Source: JBBKWQ01 sp037969115
GTDB lineage: Bacteria; Actinomycetota; Acidimicrobiia; Acidimicrobiales; Ilumatobacteraceae
NCBI GenBank assembly: GCA_037969115.1
Contig: JBBKWQ010000225.1
Location: 1-20,927, forward strand
Length of the DNA: 20,927 nucleotides
Direction: 5' to 3'
Both the position numbers and the translations under genes were made by a program. The notes under the pieces are model-generated. The model was not told the DNA's origin. It did no database searches and worked only from the letters and a program-made list of their open reading frames with translations. Positions 7,774-14,286 of the stretch are shown piece after piece; position 1 is the stretch's first letter; every line of letters begins with the position of its first letter.

Positions 7774-8924
7774 GCCTGGATGATGCGGTCGTTGGCGAGT
7801 TCTTCGACGAGATGGTTGACCACGTCGCGCAGCGTAGCGCCGCCCTCGACGAGGCGTCGTTGCCTGATCGATCCGGAACCGTTGGCGAGGATGTCTAGGA
7901 CGTCGGCGAGGTCGGCTTCGGTCCCGAGAGCGGCAGCCGTGTCGGACAGTTCTTCGAGGAGTTCGGGGACGAGTTCGCGCACCGACCGTCGCACCGGCTT
8001 GCCGTGGTCGGCGTCTTCCACGATGAGGAGCGCGTCGACGCCGTAGCGGGCCGCGAGCCAGCGGTTTTCTCGCACTGTCCACTCCCTGGGCGGCGTGGGC
8101 AGCGCACCTCGGTCGATCAAGGTGTCGGCCCAAGCGACGAGGGCCTGTGCGAGTGCAGCGAGTGCCGCCGCCTCACGGAGCGTGTGCGGCGAGTCGCACA
8201 TCCGGAACTCGATCGTGCCGAAGTCGGGATGTGGCCGGATGTCCCACCACACCTCCCGGATCGACGAGATGCATTCCGAGTCGATCAGGGTCGACATGAA
8301 TGCCTCGAAGTCGACCCAGTCGGCGATCTGTGGTGGCAGGCCTGCGGTCGGCAACGACTCGAAGACCTTCGAGCGTGCCGACGACAAGCCGGAATCTTCG
8401 CCCTCGAAGTACGGACTGGATGCCGACAACGCCAGCAGGAGTGGGAGATGTCGTGTCATCTCGTTGATGATCGAGATCGCCCTTTCACCATCTTTGACGC
8501 CGACGTGAACGTGTTGACCGCAGATGAGCAGTCGACGTGCCGGCCATTGCATCGCCTCGATCAGCTGGTGATATCGAGGATTCGGGCTCACATCCTGATT
8601 CCGGGCGACGCCGAACGGGTGTGTACCCGAGCTGATGATCTTGATGCCGTGTTGATCGGCCACGCCCTGGAGTTCGGTCAGCGTCTCTTGTAGGTCGGCG
8701 CGAGCCTGGGCGGGGGTGTCGCAGACACCGGTGATGAGCTCGACGGTGCTCTGGAACAGCTCGTGCTTGGCTTTGGGGTGGTCGTTGTCCGGGTGGCCGC
8801 GACCCATCACTTCGAGGATCTCGTTCGACGCCGAGACGAGATCGCCCGTTTCCGCGTCGATCAGATGGAGCTCCAGCTCGACGCCAACCGTCGGCCGTTC
8901 GTTGTGCGTGAAGCTGATCGTCAT
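7770..8924 (-). CDS. Carboxylate-amine ligase, YbdK/GCS2 (glutamate-cysteine ligase type 2) family
   Basis: A 384-residue glutamine-synthetase-fold ligase of the GCS2 superfamily, which activates a gamma-carboxylate with ATP and couples it to an amine. Motifs seen are TVGVELELH (12-20), KHELFQSTVELITG (53-66), GQHVHVG (136-142), the long active-site segment WDIRPHPDFGTIEFRMCDS (227-245) and ENRWLAARYG (286-295). Length matches YbdK, which has weak glutamate-cysteine ligase activity in E. coli; the true acceptor amine is unknown. I chose ATG 8924, where the family N-terminus begins and AGGA lies just upstream; 33 more codons are open before it without family character. The stop overlaps the start of the M20 gene (ATGA). 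Together with the GshB-like enzyme at 3355-4398 it could complete a two-step gamma-glutamyl peptide pathway. Confidence 0.93.
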   Translation of the reverse strand: MTISFTHNERPTVGVELELHLIDAETGDLVSASNEILEVMGRGHPDNDHPKAKHELFQSTVELITGVCDTPAQARADLQETLTELQGVADQHGIKIISSGTHPFGVARNQDVSPNPRYHQLIEAMQWPARRLLICGQHVHVGVKDGERAISIINEMTRHLPLLLALSASSPYFEGEDSGLSSARSKVFESLPTAGLPPQIADWVDFEAFMSTLIDSECISSIREVWWDIRPHPDFGTIEFRMCDSPHTLREAAALAALAQALVAWADTLIDRGALPTPPREWTVRENRWLAARYGVDALLIVEDADHGKPVRRSVRELVPELLEELSDTAAALGTEADLADVLDILANGSGSIRQRRLVEGGATLRDVVNHLVEELANDRIIQA

Positions 8925-9046
8925 TCGTCCTGCCCGATTCGAGTCGTCGGACCCAATCTGATCGCCCGAGCGTGCTTCGCGCCAGGGCCATCCGGCTCTA
9001 CTCGGCTGGCACGGTGCTCGCAACCTCGCACGACGAGCGACGAGCG

Positions 9047-9844
9047 TCAGGCGTGAGCAGTGACGATGTGAGCGGGGGCGTCGAATACCATCGTGCCGTC
9101 CTCGGTCACGTAGGGGTGGAGAGCCTCTTCGGCTTCATCGAGGATCAACTCGATGAGGTCGTCGTCGAGCAACACGCCCATCACCGGTAACCAGCCTCGC
9201 AGATCGGCCTCGACCATCGAGCGCACGCTCGGGAACCGGGCCGTACCGGTGTGGGTGGCGATCGACACCGACGAGGCGCCCGCCTGGTCGAACAGGCCTC
9301 GCACGTCGTCGGGGTCGCCGAGTACGAACGGAGCTCGTAGCGCATCCGCTGCCGCCGGGCCGGCTCGTCGATGCAACAGGTCGACCGAGATCGGGTACGC
9401 CGCCGAACGTTCGAGAGCGTCCCACACTGCGACGACCACGCGGGCACCGGGTGTCACACACCGGAGCATCTCACGAATCGATCCGACCCTGTCACGAACG
9501 AACATCAACCCGAACTGGCTCACCGCAGCATCGAACTCGTCGTCGTCGAAGGGAAGGTCACCGGCGTCGCCTTCGCGCCAACTGACACCCGGCTCGATGC
9601 TCGCGGCCACGGCGAGCATGCCCGCATCGATGTCGAGACCGGTCACCGATCCTGTTGGCCCGACTCGACCGAGCGCCTCGCGTGCGACCACGCCGGTTCC
9701 GCACGCCACGTCGAGCACCCGGCTCCCTGCGCCGACGCCGGCCGCGTCGAGCACGGGCGCGGCCCACTGTCGGAACAGTGCATCGACGTGCAGCCGCTCG
9801 TAAGCCCATGCGGCATCGACGGCCTTCTCCAGTTCATCCGACAT
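9047..9844 (-). CDS. Class I SAM-dependent methyltransferase
   Basis: A 265-residue Rossmann-fold methyltransferase of the Methyltransf_11/UbiE-like type. Motif I is VLDVACGTG (43-51), the acidic residue that binds the SAM ribose is D71 in GLDID (69-73), and GDAGDLPFDDDEFDAAV (92-108) covers the next two motifs. The C-terminal third, which normally defines the substrate, is not recognisable to me. The ATG at 9844 is supported by a strong purine-rich ribosome-binding site (GGAGAGGAA on the minus strand). It lies 122 bp upstream of the YbdK-like gene on the same strand and could be co-transcribed with it. It is divergent from the 2-oxoglutarate oxygenase gene. Confidence 0.9.
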   Translation of the reverse strand: MSDELEKAVDAAWAYERLHVDALFRQWAAPVLDAAGVGAGSRVLDVACGTGVVAREALGRVGPTGSVTGLDIDAGMLAVAASIEPGVSWREGDAGDLPFDDDEFDAAVSQFGLMFVRDRVGSIREMLRCVTPGARVVVAVWDALERSAAYPISVDLLHRRAGPAAADALRAPFVLGDPDDVRGLFDQAGASSVSIATHTGTARFPSVRSMVEADLRGWLPVMGVLLDDDLIELILDEAEEALHPYVTEDGTMVFDAPAHIVTAHA

Positions 9845-9882
9845 GTTTCCTCTCCTTGTCGAGTTGTCGTCCCGGCGCTTCG

Positions 9883-9888
9883 ACTCTA
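9883..9888 (-). promoter_or_regulatory. Candidate -10 box of the methyltransferase gene
   Basis: On the minus strand this hexamer reads TAGAGT and fits TANNNT. It would give a leader of roughly 32 nt containing the GGAGAGG ribosome-binding site. No convincing -35 element lies at normal spacing, so this is a pattern match only. Confidence 0.35.
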
Positions 9889-9997
9889 GACAACGACTCG
9901 TGCGCGGCCCGGACGATTTTCGGCGCTTCGTGTACGCGTGCCGGTCGGTCGTGCGCTCCGACGTGAGTGCACCCCGTCCGAACGAACTTCGAGCGAA

Positions 9998-10003
9998 TAG
10001 GGT
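9998..10003 (+). promoter_or_regulatory. Candidate -10 box for a leaderless oxygenase transcript
   Basis: TAGGGT ends seven bases before the ATG at 10011. In actinobacteria a TANNNT box at this distance usually means that transcription begins at the start codon. GGAGA (10006-10010) directly abuts the ATG and is too close to act as a normal ribosome-binding site, which supports the leaderless reading. No -35 element is visible. Confidence 0.5.
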
Positions 10004-10010
10004 TTGGAGA

Positions 10011-10862
10011 ATGCAGGTCTCAGTCGTCGACTACACCGATTCCAGAGCCCCTGAATTGTTCACCGAAAGCCTTCGTCGGACCGGGTTCGGCGTCATCACG
10101 AACCACCCGCTCCCGTGGGAATTGGTGACCGATATCTACGCAGAGTGGTCGGAGCTCTTCACCTCGGGCGCTGCGGGCAAATACGTGGTCGACGAAGCCG
10201 GCCAGGAGGGGTATTTCCCGCCTGACGTGTCGGAAACGGCGAAGGGCAACCAGATCCGGGATCTGAAAGAGTTCTTCCACGTGTATCCCTGGTCCGAGCG
10301 GTATCCGGCGGAAGTATCCGACGCCGCGCTGCGGTACCGCGACATCGCCACGGCGATGGCGTCGACGCTGCTGGGATGGGTCCATGCGAACACCCCGGAC
10401 GATGTGGCGAGCCGTTTCTCGCAGCCGTTGGCATCGATGATCGACAACAGCACGCGCACCCTGTTGCGTGTGCTTCACTATCCGCCACTCGGCGACGATG
10501 CGCCGGACGGCGCGATCCGTGCGGCTGCCCACGAGGACATCAACCTCCTCACGGTGTTGCCCGCGAGTGACGAACCGGGTCTCGAACTGCTCGGCGCGGA
10601 CGGCAGATGGTATCCGGTGCCGTGCGACCCCGGCTCGATCGCGGTCAACTGCGGCGAAATGCTCGACTTGGCGAGCGACGGCTACTTCCCGGCCACGACA
10701 CACCGGGTGGTGAACCCGGTCGGAGAGGCCGCGCGTCGTCCACGTATGTCGCTCCCGCTCTTCTTGCATCCGGCCGACGACGTGATCATCGCCGACGGCC
10801 GGACTGCCGAGTCGCTGCTGCTCCAGCGCATCGAGGAGCTGCGCGGGCGCTCGAAGAGCTGA
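10011..10862 (+). CDS. 2-oxoglutarate/Fe(II)-dependent oxygenase, isopenicillin N synthase-like
   Basis: A 283-residue non-haem iron oxygenase. The iron ligands are H174 and D176 in AHEDINLLTVL (173-183) and H231 in THRVVNP (230-236); the RxS motif that binds the 2-oxoglutarate carboxylate is R245-M-S247, followed by LPLFLHP. The N-terminal region (about 1-95) has the usual DIOX_N character, including the segment RTGFGVITNH (23-32). Such enzymes hydroxylate, desaturate or cyclise small molecules; I cannot assign a substrate. I chose the ATG at 10011 because it is where the family N-terminus starts and because of the -10 box before it. The frame is open back to 9843, but that extension overlaps the divergent gene and has no family character. 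The nitroreductase gene follows after 46 bp on the same strand. Confidence 0.9.
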   Translation: MQVSVVDYTDSRAPELFTESLRRTGFGVITNHPLPWELVTDIYAEWSELFTSGAAGKYVVDEAGQEGYFPPDVSETAKGNQIRDLKEFFHVYPWSERYPAEVSDAALRYRDIATAMASTLLGWVHANTPDDVASRFSQPLASMIDNSTRTLLRVLHYPPLGDDAPDGAIRAAAHEDINLLTVLPASDEPGLELLGADGRWYPVPCDPGSIAVNCGEMLDLASDGYFPATTHRVVNPVGEAARRPRMSLPLFLHPADDVIIADGRTAESLLLQRIEELRGRSKS

Positions 10863-10908
10863 CCGACTCGGACTCGCCCACTCGATGTCGAACGGCCCAT
10901 GATGGTGC

Positions 10909-11559
10909 ATGACCGAGTTCGACCTCGCCCAGACCGATCGATTGCTGACCACCACGAAGCAGGTGCGCAAGCGGCTCGATTTGAGTCGACCCGTCGACCT
11001 CGGCCTGGTGCTCGACTGCATCGACATCGCTTCGGCAGCGCCGATGGGTGGCAACCTCGAACGCAATCGCTGGCTCATCGTCGATGATCCGGACCTGAAA
11101 GCCAAGATCGGCGAGACCTACGCCCAGGTCGGCGGTCCGTATCTGCGGGCCAACGCAGAAACGGTCGAGGCCGGATCTCGTCAGGAGCGGGTGATCGACT
11201 CGAGCGAGTTCCTCGTTCATCATCTCGCCGACGTGCCGATTCTGCTCATCGCCCTCCGGCTCGATCGCGTCTCCGACAACGCGGCGACCTCCGAGGCGGC
11301 GGCGTTCTACGGCTCGGTGGCTCCGGGTATCTGGAGCTTCCAGTTGGCGGCACGAACCCGTGGTCTCGGTTCGGCGTGGACCACGTTTCACTTGGAACAC
11401 GAGTCGGACGTCGCCGACATGCTGGGCGTACCGCCCACCGTGACGCAGGTCGCGCTGTTGCCGGTCGCGTACTACACGGGCGAGACCTTCAGCCCCGCTC
11501 CGCGTCGTTCCGCTCGCGAGATCACCTATCTGAATCGCTGGAAGAACCCGGTGACGTGA
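10909..11559 (+). CDS. Nitroreductase family protein
   Basis: A 216-residue FMN-dependent reductase of the nitroreductase fold. The N-terminal basic stretch KQVRKRLDL (17-25) is in the place of the flavin-phosphate-binding arginines, and ASAAPMGGNLERNRWLIV (41-58) corresponds to the family APS..N..PW-type segment. GLGSAWTT (152-159) and the closing VALLPVAYYTGE (181-192) are typical of the C-terminal half. It should use NAD(P)H to reduce a nitro compound, quinone or enone in the cytoplasm, but the substrate cannot be told. It begins 46 bp after the oxygenase gene, so the two may form an operon. Its TGA (11557-11559) lies inside the apparent -35 region of the uvrB promoter. Confidence 0.9.
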   Translation: MTEFDLAQTDRLLTTTKQVRKRLDLSRPVDLGLVLDCIDIASAAPMGGNLERNRWLIVDDPDLKAKIGETYAQVGGPYLRANAETVEAGSRQERVIDSSEFLVHHLADVPILLIALRLDRVSDNAATSEAAAFYGSVAPGIWSFQLAARTRGLGSAWTTFHLEHESDVADMLGVPPTVTQVALLPVAYYTGETFSPAPRRSAREITYLNRWKNPVT

Positions 11560-11585
11560 CCCGAACGTGCGTTCGGCGCTAGGCT
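11556..11585 (+). promoter_or_regulatory. uvrB promoter (leaderless)
   Basis: GTGACC (11556-11561) matches TTGACA at four of six bases, and TAGGCT (11580-11585) fits TANNNT, with an 18-bp spacer. The ATG of uvrB follows after six bases without a Shine-Dalgarno sequence, so the transcript should be leaderless. The LexA box fills most of the spacer. Confidence 0.6.
11562..11575 (+). promoter_or_regulatory. LexA-binding SOS box upstream of uvrB
   Basis: CGAACGTGCGTTCG is a perfect inverted repeat CGAAC-N4-GTTCG, the core of the LexA site known from Bacillus and actinobacteria (for example TCGAAC-N4-GTTCGA in Mycobacterium). It lies between the candidate -35 and -10 boxes of uvrB, where bound LexA would block RNA polymerase. 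DNA damage should therefore induce uvrB. The flanking bases are C and G rather than the mycobacterial T and A. Confidence 0.8.
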
Positions 11586-11591
11586 GATCGC

Positions 11592-13643
11592 ATGACCGAT
11601 GTCGCCGATCGCGAGGCCACGCACGACGAGGTGTTCCAGGTCGTTTCCGACTTCGACCCGGCCGGTGATCAACCCAAGGCGATCGCCGAGCTCGCCGAGG
11701 GAATCGTCGACGGCGAGCGGTTCCAGACCTTGCTCGGCATCACGGGTTCGGGTAAGTCGGCCACGATCGCGTGGACCATCGAACAGGTCCAGAAGCCCAC
11801 GTTGATCCTGGCGCCGAACAAGAGCCTCGCGGCGCAGCTGGCGCAAGAGATGCGTGAGTTCTTCCCGAACAACCGGGTCGAGTATTTCGTGAGCTACTAC
11901 GACTATTACCAGCCCGAGGCGTACATCCCGTCGAGCGACACTTACATCGAGAAGGACTCGTCGGTCAACGACGAGATCGATCGTCTGCGCCACTCGGCCA
12001 CGGCCGCATTGCTGACCCGGCGCGACACCATCGTGGTGGCGTCGGTGAGCTGTATCTACGGCATGGGCAACCCCGACGAGTACCGCGGTCAACTGCTCGA
12101 TCTGAGCGTGAATGTCGACTACGACATGCGCAGCATCCTGCGGCGCCTGGTCGACCTGCAATACGACCGCAACGACATGGCCCTGGGCCGAGGCAACTTC
12201 CGGGTTCGCGGCGACACCATCGAGGTGCACCCTGCCTACGAAGAATCGGTCCTGCGCATCGAGATGTTCGGCGACACGGTCGACCGGCTCACCCGCATCG
12301 ACCCGCTCACCGGCGAGACGCTCGAAGAGCTGAAACGGACCCACGTCTTTCCGGCAACGCACTACGTCACGAGCAACGAACGCCTGGCCGTCGCCATGCA
12401 GAAGATCGAGGCCGAACTGCAGGTGCAGCTCAAGGCCTTCGAAGACGACGGCAAGTTGCTCGAGGCCCAGCGGCTTCGAATGCGAACCCAGTACGACCTC
12501 GAAATGATGAGCGAGGTCGGGTTCTGCAACGGCATCGAGAACTACTCGATGCACATCGACGGACGACAGTACGGCGAGCCGCCGTTCACCCTGCTCGACT
12601 ACTTCCCCGACGACTTCCTCCTCGTGGTCGACGAGAGTCATGTGGCGGTGCCCCAGTTGCACGGTCAGTTCGCCGGCGACCGAAGCCGTAAAGACATGCT
12701 CGTCGAGCACGGGTTCCGGCTACCGAGCGCCCGCGACAACCGCCCGCTCACCTTCGAAGAGGTGCTCGAGCGCATCAACCAGGCAGTGTTCCTGTCGGCC
12801 ACACCGAGCCCGTACGAACTCCGGATCTCCACGAAGGTGGTCGAACAGATCGTCCGCCCGACCGGCCTGGTCGACCCAGAGGTCATCGTGAAACCGACCA
12901 AGGGGCAGATCGACGACCTCATGGAGATGGTCAACGGGCGAGTCACCAAGGGCGATCGTGTGCTCGTCACCACCCTCACGAAGAAGATGGCCGAAGATCT
13001 CACCGACTATCTCCTCGAACAGGGCCTGCGGGTGAGGTACCTGCACTCCAACGTCGACACGATCCAACGCATCGAGATCCTTCGGGCACTGCGCCTCGGT
13101 GAATTCGACGTGCTGGTGGGTATCAACCTGCTTCGTGAGGGCCTCGACCTCCCGGAGGTGTCGCTGGTGTCGATCCTCGACGCCGACAAAGAGGGTTTCC
13201 TGCGCAGCGAGACGTCGCTCATCCAGATGATCGGTCGAGCTGCTCGAAACGTCGATGGCCAAGTGGTGATGTACGCCGACCGAATGACGAATTCGATGAC
13301 GAAAGCGATCGGCGAAACGCAGCGGCGTCGTCTGCTCCAGATCGAGTACAACAAGGTGCACGGCATCGATCCGCAGACGATCAGAAAGGCGGTGGGCGAC
13401 ATCTTGTCGTTGCTGCGCCCCGACGACACGGCGCCCGTGCCGGGCAAAGACCGTCGCCGCCAACGCGAGCGAGACAAGGTGCAGCGCGAACTTCGCACAC
13501 TGCCGCAGAAGGAACTCGGGCGGCTCATCCAGACCCTCGAGGAAGAGATGCACGAAGCCTCTGCCGAACTCCGCTTCGAGTACGCGGCCAAGCTTCGGGA
13601 CGAGGTCAACGACCTCCGGCGCGAGCTCCGCGACGCCCAGTAG
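11592..13643 (+). CDS. uvrB: Excinuclease ABC subunit B
   Basis: The DNA-damage verification helicase of nucleotide excision repair, which is loaded by UvrA and recruits UvrC. The 683-residue length is normal. Visible landmarks are Walker A GITGSGKS (49-56), the damage-probing beta-hairpin region SYYDYYQPEAYIP (101-113), the Walker B DESH box (347-350), the helicase motifs LREGLDLPEV and QMIGRAARN in the second RecA domain, and a C-terminal UVR coiled-coil (about 641-683, EEEMHEASAELRFEYAAKLR) that contacts UvrC. It appears to be transcribed alone from a LexA-controlled leaderless promoter and converges with the membrane operon that ends at 13693. In Mycobacterium uvrB lies close to rpsA-coaE; here about 10.8 kb separates it from coaE. 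Confidence 0.98.
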   Translation: MTDVADREATHDEVFQVVSDFDPAGDQPKAIAELAEGIVDGERFQTLLGITGSGKSATIAWTIEQVQKPTLILAPNKSLAAQLAQEMREFFPNNRVEYFVSYYDYYQPEAYIPSSDTYIEKDSSVNDEIDRLRHSATAALLTRRDTIVVASVSCIYGMGNPDEYRGQLLDLSVNVDYDMRSILRRLVDLQYDRNDMALGRGNFRVRGDTIEVHPAYEESVLRIEMFGDTVDRLTRIDPLTGETLEELKRTHVFPATHYVTSNERLAVAMQKIEAELQVQLKAFEDDGKLLEAQRLRMRTQYDLEMMSEVGFCNGIENYSMHIDGRQYGEPPFTLLDYFPDDFLLVVDESHVAVPQLHGQFAGDRSRKDMLVEHGFRLPSARDNRPLTFEEVLERINQAVFLSATPSPYELRISTKVVEQIVRPTGLVDPEVIVKPTKGQIDDLMEMVNGRVTKGDRVLVTTLTKKMAEDLTDYLLEQGLRVRYLHSNVDTIQRIEILRALRLGEFDVLVGINLLREGLDLPEVSLVSILDADKEGFLRSETSLIQMIGRAARNVDGQVVMYADRMTNSMTKAIGETQRRRLLQIEYNKVHGIDPQTIRKAVGDILSLLRPDDTAPVPGKDRRRQRERDKVQRELRTLPQKELGRLIQTLEEEMHEASAELRFEYAAKLRDEVNDLRRELRDAQ

Positions 13644-13692
13644 CTCAACGGGAGCGAACGTCGGTCGGCCGGCCTGGATGGCTCGGTCGACG

Positions 13693-14286
13693 CTAGGTTG
13701 CGCGATCCACACTCGGGGGTGGGAGCGGAGCACCGGAAATCCGACGGCGCCGCGCTTCGAACGCAACCGCTACGAGTACGAACGCCGCAACGGCGGCCAA
13801 GGTCCAGATTCGCGCCTCGGGCAGGACGACGCCGATGGTCGCGGCGAGCGCAGCTGCCGCGATCGCGGGGCCGATGAGCAGGACCAGATGCATCGGGTCG
13901 AACCGGGGCGCCAGCATGCCTCGATCGAGCCGGGCGTGTTCGCACGCAGTTGCGAGCTCGACGCCGGCGACGGCGGGTGCCAGCGACACGAGTGCGAGGA
14001 CGGCGAAGTCGTCGTTCGCGAACACGGCGACGGCGGCCGCCCCGACCATGATCGATGCCGGCAGCCAGACCGGGAACTCACTCGACACGAGACTCGCGAT
14101 CACCAGCAGCATTGCGAGGCCTCCGAGAACGAGCACCGCTCCGCGTGCAGCGGTGCCGTCGAGGGCGATCAACAGCAGCGACACCGAGAACGCCGACAAC
14201 GTCAGGATTCGCAGGACCCACAGGTCGGTTCCTGCCGGGTTCGCCGCCTTCGACGACGACACCGTTTCGCCGGTCAGGTCGGTCAT
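13693..14286 (-). CDS. Small polytopic membrane protein, last gene of MoxR operon
   Basis: A 197-residue protein I do not recognise. It has about six hydrophobic segments (near 23-42, 47-67, 72-90, 93-113, 132-154 and 160-176), a short polar N-terminus and a basic, proline-rich C-terminal tail (EARRRRISG at 177-185), suggesting that both ends are cytoplasmic. Its ATG overlaps the DUF58 stop in ATGA (14283-14286), so it is translationally coupled to that gene. The frame is open further upstream, but only within the DUF58 gene. By position it is the final member of the MoxR-DUF58-DUF4129 operon and probably a membrane partner of that complex. Confidence 0.82.
   Translation of the reverse strand: MTDLTGETVSSSKAANPAGTDLWVLRILTLSAFSVSLLLIALDGTAARGAVLVLGGLAMLLVIASLVSSEFPVWLPASIMVGAAAVAVFANDDFAVLALVSLAPAVAGVELATACEHARLDRGMLAPRFDPMHLVLLIGPAIAAAALAATIGVVLPEARIWTLAAVAAFVLVAVAFEARRRRISGAPLPPPSVDRAT

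Noticed and set aside
11526..12710. A 394-codon minus-strand frame overlapping uvrB
   Set aside because: It is a shadow of uvrB, whose motifs are all intact on the plus strand.
13644..13692. Possible bidirectional terminator between uvrB and the membrane operon (GGCCGGCC at 13667-13674)
   Set aside because: The palindrome has no loop, no longer stem forms around it and no T-tract follows in either direction.
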